Source of the DNA: a bacterium
GTDB taxonomy: Bacteria > Armatimonadota > Zipacnadia > Zipacnadales > Zipacnadaceae
NCBI GenBank assembly: GCA_030603495.1
Contig: JAUVXR010000001.1
Coordinates: forward strand, 130,993 to 194,992
Direction: 5' to 3'
Length of the DNA: 64,000 nucleotides
Below the pieces are notes generated by a model. It was not told where the DNA came from. It did not search any database and worked only from the letters and a program-made list of their open reading frames with translations. Positions 59,398 to 64,000 of the stretch are shown in pieces (positions within the stretch are counted from its first letter, which is position 1; each line of letters starts with the position of its first letter). Made by a program: the position numbers and the translations under genes.

Positions 59398-59529
59398 ATG
59401 GACCAGATCATACAGCAAGCTTTAGCGGAGCACGGTGCCTTGATGGTAATCCAGTATGTCCTGATGATTCCGCTGGTTGCTACTGCAGTACTGGCGGGCT
59501 GGCGGGCGATGGGCAACGTGTTGCGGTAG
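59398..59529 (+). CDS. 43-residue membrane protein ahead of the pilins
   Basis: ATG with GGAG ten bases upstream, in the leader just before the Flp genes. A polar N-terminus (about 13 residues) is followed by one hydrophobic helix (residues 15-33, M-V-I-Q-Y-V-L-M-I-P-L-V-A-T) and a short basic end. It lacks the Flp prepilin cleavage site. Its position at the head of the transcript suggests a role with the pilus or its control; no family is recognised. Confidence 0.6.
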   Translation: MDQIIQQALAEHGALMVIQYVLMIPLVATAVLAGWRAMGNVLR

Positions 59530-59639
59530 GCGTCAACTGCTATTAACTGCTCGGCAGACTCGAGGGTTCGGAAATCGGCCGGAGAGTACGCCAGCAAGTA
59601 ATTAGCAACACTAATCCCTAAAGAAAGGGGGGAGATAAA

Positions 59640-59822
59640 GTGGACAAGATCAAGGCTCTGTATCACGACGAGGATGGTGTTACCACGGTGGAGTACGCGT
59701 TGCTGCTTGCTGTTCTGATCGTAGGCGCGGTCACGATCTGGACCGCCCTCAAGGGCAGCATCGAGGGTGCCGTCGATGCCGCTGGGACTGAACTGGCCAG
59801 CCCGACTGAACCCGGTGTGTAG
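59640..59822 (+). CDS. flp: Flp-type pilin 1
   Basis: 60 residues, GTG start with AGGGGGGAG seven bases before. The prepilin motif E-D-G / V-T-T-V-E-Y is complete: Gly at -1, Glu at +5, Tyr at +6. A hydrophobic helix follows (A-L-L-L-A-V-L-I-V-G-A). This would be the major subunit of a Tad pilus. Cleavage would be by the TadV-type peptidase in this cluster. Confidence 0.92.
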   Translation: MDKIKALYHDEDGVTTVEYALLLAVLIVGAVTIWTALKGSIEGAVDAAGTELASPTEPGV

Positions 59823-60205
59823 TCAGTAACGTGTGCAACTAACTCTCACCATCCCCACACGATCGCGGGTCGCACGACCACCGGAGAATACGATGCTCGC
59901 CGCCAACATCCGAACAACTCGGAGCAGCATAATCAGCGGCTCAGACCCGAACCGACAACAGATGCCGTCGGAGACCAAACAACTGAACATCGCATCGGGT
60001 CACGAGCACATTCTCTGCCGCAGCCCGCATTCGCGTATCTCGCAAATGTTCGGCTGTCGAAAAACCTGGCGAAGGGGGGAACTGGTCTACAACTCATCCT
60101 GCGAGAGTGGGCAACAGGCGATTAGGATCGTCCAACCAGTTCCCTCTGCTATTATCAAACTGAATAACTTAGAATAACTCAATAGAGGATCGCGGCTCAA
60201 GGCCG
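59823..60205. other. Gene-free stretch between pilin genes
   Basis: About 380 bases with one frame (59833-60177) that has no ribosome-binding site, no hydrophobic segment and no conserved-looking run. I see nothing else in it. Confidence 0.5.
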
Positions 60206-60394
60206 ATGCGAAGCATAGGGGCAACCCTTCGCAAACTACTGACGGACGAACGAGCCGTAACCAGCGTCGAATACGCTGTGTTGCTGTGCGGCTTGATACT
60301 GGGCGCTGCCGCCATCTGGACGAGCCTGCAGGCGAGTATGCAAGCATCGGTAGCCAATGCTCAAGCGGATCTGGATGCCGCGCCCACCTTGTAG
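60206..60394 (+). CDS. Flp-type pilin 2, with Ala at the cleavage site
   Basis: 62 residues. The cleavage region reads D-E-R-A / V-T-S-V-E-Y, so Glu+5 and Tyr+6 are kept, but Ala stands at -1 instead of Gly. The hydrophobic stretch and length match Flp. This is either a variant processed poorly or a specialised minor pilin. The ATG lacks a good ribosome-binding site. Confidence 0.82.
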   Translation: MRSIGATLRKLLTDERAVTSVEYAVLLCGLILGAAAIWTSLQASMQASVANAQADLDAAPTL

Positions 60395-60485
60395 CAATTG
60401 CCCGGCGAGTCGGCAAGTAGCAAATCGGCCCAGACGATTTCGCGGCTACCACAGTGGGGTATAGTAGCGGAAGAGTTGGTCAACA

Positions 60486-60695
60486 ATGAGAATTTGGTGC
60501 CAGCGATTCATAACTGACGAGGACGGTGTAACCACCGTCGAGTACGCGCTTCTGCTGTCGGCAATAGCTGTGGGCTTGACTGTCACGTGGCACTCTTTGG
60601 GCGACAGTATGGTGAAGGTGGTGGGGGACACAAACGAGGTCCTCGACCCGGCGCCACAGGCACTATCTTGCGCAAGAGCAGAAGCATATCAATGA
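60486..60695 (+). CDS. Flp-type pilin 3
   Basis: 69 residues. The cleavage motif D-E-D-G / V-T-T-V-E-Y is complete. The helix (A-L-L-L-S-A-I-A-V-G-L-T-V-T-W) resembles pilin 1. The C-terminal 20 residues are longer and end in a Cys-containing tail. ATG start, with no strong ribosome-binding site. Confidence 0.88.
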   Translation: MRIWCQRFITDEDGVTTVEYALLLSAIAVGLTVTWHSLGDSMVKVVGDTNEVLDPAPQALSCARAEAYQ

Positions 60696-60800
60696 CTGCA
60701 ATGTTGAACCAACTATGGCAAGATGAATCAGCGGGGGATAGCAGTGGGCAAACTGGCCGATAACTTGCCTGTCGTGGATCAATGGAGATAACGAATAACG

Positions 60801-61325
60801 ATGCTAACGACGATTCTGACAGGCCTGACCTTACTGGTGGTGACGGTTGCGGTCTACACCGACGTCCGCTGGGGCAAGATACTCAATGCCCTGACCATGC
60901 CGGGGATCGTGGTGGGCCTGTTACTTAATTCAATCCGGGACGGTACGGGCGGTTTGCTGCTGAGCCTAGCCGGAATCGGTCTGGGGCTGGGTTTGTTTGT
61001 GCTAAGCTCTTTCCTCGGCCGAATAATAGGCGGCGGCGACATCAAGTTACTGATGGCTATAGGCGCTCTGCAGGGCCCGTCGTTTCTGCTGTGGGCCCTA
61101 TTCTATGCGGCCATCATTGGCGGCGTCCTGGCCATCGCTATCGCCCTGCAACATGGCATACTGATGCATAAGCTCAAAGCCCTATTCGCCGGTCTCTATT
61201 TGCGGATGACTTGCAAGGTGCCCATGGACATCGAAGAGAGCTCAGCAAGCAGCCCGCGTCTGCCGTATGCCATTGCCATCAGTTTCGGCGTAGTGGCGGC
61301 CATGCTCATACCACACGTGCCGTGA
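60801..61325 (+). CDS. Prepilin peptidase, TadV/CpaA type (A24)
   Basis: 174 residues with about five membrane helices. The aspartyl protease pair is visible: Asp in Y-T-D-V-R-W-G-K-I-L-N near residue 20 and the G-G-G-D motif in R-I-I-G-G-G-D-I-K-L-L near residue 75. It should cleave the Flp prepilins. Position between the pilins and TadE supports this. Confidence 0.92.
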   Translation: MLTTILTGLTLLVVTVAVYTDVRWGKILNALTMPGIVVGLLLNSIRDGTGGLLLSLAGIGLGLGLFVLSSFLGRIIGGGDIKLLMAIGALQGPSFLLWALFYAAIIGGVLAIAIALQHGILMHKLKALFAGLYLRMTCKVPMDIEESSASSPRLPYAIAISFGVVAAMLIPHVP

Positions 61326-61347
61326 GGGAGTTGGAGGTGCATTAAGA

Positions 61348-61863
61348 ATGAGACAAGTCAGCGCAACGGACAAGAAGATAGTCCTTAAAGTGCAGCGACC
61401 GATTAGCGTTGGAAGTATTTCGGTGGAGATGTGCCTAGTCGCTCCAGTACTTCTGGTGCTGCTGTTCGGGATCATCGAGTTCGGCTTGATATTCAAAGAC
61501 ACTGCGATACTCAAGCAGTCAGCTCGAGAGGGAGCCAGAACTGCGGCAGTCGGAGCCACCACTGCTGAGATCACAGACCAGGTGATCGCGAGTGCGGTTA
61601 CCATAAGCCAAGAGAACCTTGACATCGAGCTAAAGTATCGGGTCTACGCAGCGGGCTGGCCGGCCTGGGACACGGCGGCTGTGCTGGGCGATATGGGCAG
61701 CGGTGGGGATATCCAGAACAACGCTCCTGAAGGCGCCCAGATCAGGGTGCAAGTTACCTACCCCCACCACCTGATCAGTGGCCGGCTGTTTTCGCAGTTG
61801 GCGGATGACCCGGAGAGCCAGACCATGACTCTGGTGACGTCAGCGACGATGCGCAGGGAGTGA
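61348..61863 (+). CDS. tadE: TadE-like pseudopilin
   Basis: 171 residues. The TadE domain follows a short cytoplasmic stretch: S-V-E-M-C-L-V-A-P-V-L-L-V-L-L-F-G-I-I-E-F-G, with F-K-D-T-A-I-L-K-Q-S-A-R-E-G-A-R-T. It is probably a minor pseudopilin needed for Tad assembly. GGAGGTG eight bases before the ATG. Confidence 0.9.
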   Translation: MRQVSATDKKIVLKVQRPISVGSISVEMCLVAPVLLVLLFGIIEFGLIFKDTAILKQSAREGARTAAVGATTAEITDQVIASAVTISQENLDIELKYRVYAAGWPAWDTAAVLGDMGSGGDIQNNAPEGAQIRVQVTYPHHLISGRLFSQLADDPESQTMTLVTSATMRRE

Positions 61864-62147
61864 CACGAGCCAGTCGGCAGGTAGTGACACCGGGCATGGC
61901 CAAGCAGGCCTTTCGGTGGCCACTACCAGCCATTGGCGACGGCCTCCGCGGGCCCACCTAGAGCTGGTGGCGATAGCATCACCTGGGCCTAAGCGCTTCA
62001 GAGAGCACCTTTTCTGGGCAAAGACGGGAGATTTTGGGCAAGTCCACCTGACAGCCAAAACGGCCCACAGCGGCCAATAGCAGCACCATACGGGCCAATT
62101 GCACCGACTACGCGGGCACCGGTGTCGCGTCTATTGTGCCCCAGGGC
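61864..62147. other. Gene-free stretch between tadE and cpaB
   Basis: About 285 bases, rich in GGCC. No frame looks like a protein and no T-run terminator was seen. The cpaB promoter begins at its right end. Confidence 0.5.
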
Positions 62148-62177
62148 TTCCCTTTTTCTGGCATAGTGTGGTATAAT
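62148..62177 (+). promoter_or_regulatory. cpaB promoter, extended -10
   Basis: TATAAT (62172-62177) preceded by TGG, giving an extended -10. The -35 (TTCCCT at 62148-62153, 18-base spacer) is poor, as expected with an extended element. A second transcription unit for the secretin part of the locus is likely. Confidence 0.65.
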
Positions 62178-62270
62178 TATGGTACTAGAGGTGGTATCGT
62201 CACACTACCGCGCGAAAAGGAGAAACGAGTTACTAGTAAACCAACAGAATAGGGAAGGGGCGCTTCGAAG

Positions 62271-63194
62271 ATGAGAATGACCCGGCGCTCGGCGGTCCTT
62301 ATCGCCGTAGTATGCGCAGCGCTGGCAGCGTTGCTGACATTAGTCTTTCTCAGCAGGCTGCAGCAGAAGATGAAGCCCACCGACACAGTAGTGAGGAAAG
62401 TACAAGTAATCACGCCCATCCAAGACATTGAGCCTGACACCCCCATCCAGGCCAATATGTTGGTCTCCAAGGAGATGCCAGAAGAGGAGGCGCCAGCCGG
62501 TGCGGCCAAGAGCATTGTTCAGCTCAGTGGCCAGCTGAGTCTCGTGGCTCTATCGCAGGGCGAGCCGATTCGGCTCGACCAGGTCCAGTCCCTGGTCGGC
62601 GCGGGACTTTCCTATGTTGTCCCCGACGGCATGAGGGCAGTTACTGTAGCCCTTAACCCTGTTCCCATTGTTGGTGTAGCCGGCTTCCCCAACCCAGGGG
62701 ACCGGGTGGACGTTATTGCCACCTTTAACCTCAATCACCTCACCGTAACCCGGACCATCCTCCAGAATGTCCAGTTGCTAGCCCTGGGCGAGACCGCCGT
62801 GATCGGCCAGAAAGCCAAGGCGGCGGAGGCTGAAGAAGGCGAGGTCAAGGCGGAGCCCGAAGCTCAAACCAACGCTACCTTCGCCGTTACCCCCGACCAA
62901 GCCCAGAGGCTCGTACTGGCCGATGCTCGCGGTAAGCTACGGTTGGCACTTCGCCCCAAGTGGGAAGACCAGTTTATAGCCCTAGAGGCAACCAGCAGTA
63001 CCGACGTGATCGGTGCAGAGTACGAGGAGTTGGCGGCTGCTGAGGTAGCGCCGGCTGCCGCCCCAGCTCCGTTGCCGCCCGATTTGGCGAGGGCGCCGTC
63101 AGCACCTACGGTCGAGGTGATCCGCGGTCCCAATCGAGAGACGGTAGTAGTTGGCGGCCCAAGCAGCTCATCAGCACAGGGGGGTGCTAGGTAA
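62271..63194 (+). CDS. cpaB: CpaB (RcpC) pilus assembly protein
   Basis: 307 residues. One N-terminal helix (about residues 8-28), then a SAF-like domain (V-I-T-P-I-Q-D-I-E-P-D-T-P-I near residue 45) and the CpaB core with V-P-D-G-M-R-A-V-T-V and P-G-D-R-V-D-V-I. The C-terminus is Ala/Pro-rich. It couples to the secretin next door, sharing one base with its start (TAATG). Confidence 0.93.
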   Translation: MRMTRRSAVLIAVVCAALAALLTLVFLSRLQQKMKPTDTVVRKVQVITPIQDIEPDTPIQANMLVSKEMPEEEAPAGAAKSIVQLSGQLSLVALSQGEPIRLDQVQSLVGAGLSYVVPDGMRAVTVALNPVPIVGVAGFPNPGDRVDVIATFNLNHLTVTRTILQNVQLLALGETAVIGQKAKAAEAEEGEVKAEPEAQTNATFAVTPDQAQRLVLADARGKLRLALRPKWEDQFIALEATSSTDVIGAEYEELAAAEVAPAAAPAPLPPDLARAPSAPTVEVIRGPNRETVVVGGPSSSSAQGGAR

Positions 63195-64000
63195 TGACCC
63201 GTTCATCAGCCCCGGCAGAACACAACTTGATGCCAGGACGATACCGCAGGCTGACTCTCATCGGATTGGCGCTGGTGCTGGGCATGGTGGTGGCTGTGAG
63301 CGCGGGAGCGGCACAGAGCCGCAGCCTGATCCTCCAGGAAGGCACCAGCCGCATACTCCACTTTGATCGGATGGCGCGTGTGGCAGTGATCGAGCCGAGT
63401 GTTGCCGACGTGGTCGTCACCACGGTTAACGAGCTGCTGGTGTACGGCAAGAAGGTCGGTAGTACCCAGATCTACATCTGGGATAAGCGTGGGCGGCACG
63501 AGTATAACGTCTCGGTTACAGCGGCGGCCTATGCGCAGCAACTAGCCGTCGAACTCGAACAGGTGCTTGGGCCACAGTTCTACTATGAGGTGATTAATGG
63601 CCGGGCCCTGCTGGTGGACGGCATAGTTGGGAGCGCTGCAGAGTTGGCCCGAGCCACCACGATCATCGAAGGACTGGCCAGGGAAGCCGAGATCATCAAC
63701 CTCATCACCCTTGAGGATGCCAATCTCACGCCCGCCCAGCGCAAAGCGAAGGCCCTACAGAAACTCCTGGGGGATCAATTCAACTATGTTGCGTGGGATG
63801 ATAGAACCGTGCTGATTACCGGTAGAAGCACCAGCTACGCGGAACTCGACCGGATCGAGGAGATCGCCCGGGCGGCGAGCAGCGCCGAGGTCAAGATCAG
63901 CAACCTGGTCACGGTAGATCCCAGCCAGGCCCGCCTGCCAGTCGAGGAGATCGTGACTGCTATCGGGCCCGATTATACGGTCTGGGCTATGCGCGGGAAG
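63194..64000 (+). CDS. cpaC: CpaC/RcpA secretin, 3' end outside the window
   Basis: 269 codons so far, open to the right edge. Signal peptide region at residues 20-44, then a N-terminal secretin-type domain (L-I-L-Q-E-G-T-S-R-I-L; V-A-V-I-E-P-S-V-A-D-V-V) and a BON-like part (Y-Y-E-V-I-N-G-R-A-L-L-V-D-G). Two more pilus-family repeats (V-L-I-T-G-R; A-R-L-P-V-E) follow. It would form the outer-membrane channel in relatives with an outer membrane. Confidence 0.9.
   Translation, partial: MTRSSAPAEHNLMPGRYRRLTLIGLALVLGMVVAVSAGAAQSRSLILQEGTSRILHFDRMARVAVIEPSVADVVVTTVNELLVYGKKVGSTQIYIWDKRGRHEYNVSVTAAAYAQQLAVELEQVLGPQFYYEVINGRALLVDGIVGSAAELARATTIIEGLAREAEIINLITLEDANLTPAQRKAKALQKLLGDQFNYVAWDDRTVLITGRSTSYAELDRIEEIARAASSAEVKISNLVTVDPSQARLPVEEIVTAIGPDYTVWAMRGK

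Noticed and set aside
59833-60177. 114-codon frame between pilin genes
   Set aside because: GTG start without a ribosome-binding site, no hydrophobic or conserved part, and low-complexity basic composition.

Overview
The window is a GC-rich bacterial chromosome segment (roughly 60% GC by eye) made almost entirely of housekeeping genes. It has no phage, no intact insertion sequence and no CRISPR array. The gene orders hisC / aroF-tyrA-aroA-cmk-plsC and rpmE-DUF1385-prfA-prmC-tsaC, a ParABS locus beside rsmG, and a CIRCE-controlled groESL all point to the Terrabacteria side of the tree (Firmicutes, Chloroflexota or Armatimonadota grade). Clade-poor families such as DUF4432, UroD-like methyltransferase proteins, a GH29 fucosidase and a GlmL/DUF6754-like membrane cluster make an Armatimonadota- or Chloroflexota-like organism my best guess. 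No rRNA or species-level marker is present, so this is inference.

Layout. 1-13.3 kb, almost all minus strand: a truncated lipoprotein, a minimal MgtE domain, a nitroreductase, an aromatic amino-acid/lipid operon (tyrA-aroA-cmk-plsC with aroF upstream), hisC with a small membrane ORF directly after it, dinB, and rsmG-parA-parB with two perfect parS sites. 13.6-24.5 kb, mixed: a DUF4432 protein, an Rhs remnant, a stand-alone rpsE with its own promoter and terminator, yraN, an ilvN-orf-ilvC operon without ilvB, the initiator tRNA gene, and small metabolic or transport genes. 24.7-36.3 kb: an HNH nuclease, a UroD-like protein and a fucosidase on plus, then GT39, TPR, nadB, a polysaccharide deacetylase, dagK and cdsA on minus. 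36.4-44.6 kb, plus strand: trxB followed by a cluster that joins a GlmL-type ASKHA ATPase to a barrel/KOW-like protein and four membrane proteins. 44.9-53.5 kb, minus: a GNAT, pabB-pabA-pabC (folate), a divergent YchF, and the tsaC/prmC/prfA/DUF1385/rpmE translation cluster. 53.7-58.3 kb, plus: queD-queC, a second UroD-like protein and groES-groEL. 58.3-59.0 kb: a broken GT-C glycosyltransferase. 59.3-64.0 kb: the start of a Tad (Flp) pilus locus with three pilins, prepilin peptidase, TadE, CpaB and the beginning of the CpaC secretin, which runs off the end.

The most notable items are the uncharacterised GlmL-associated membrane cluster, the orphan rpsE with a glutamate-rich tail, a three-copy hairpin repeat with compensatory base changes, a second family of GGGGCGAATGTT hairpins partly nested with another dispersed repeat, parS built into the rsmG start codon, and a possible AUC-initiated ORF behind hisC. 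Two genes that leave the window (the lipoprotein at the left edge and the secretin at the right edge) and a 43-codon gene in the pilus leader were found by direct reading.
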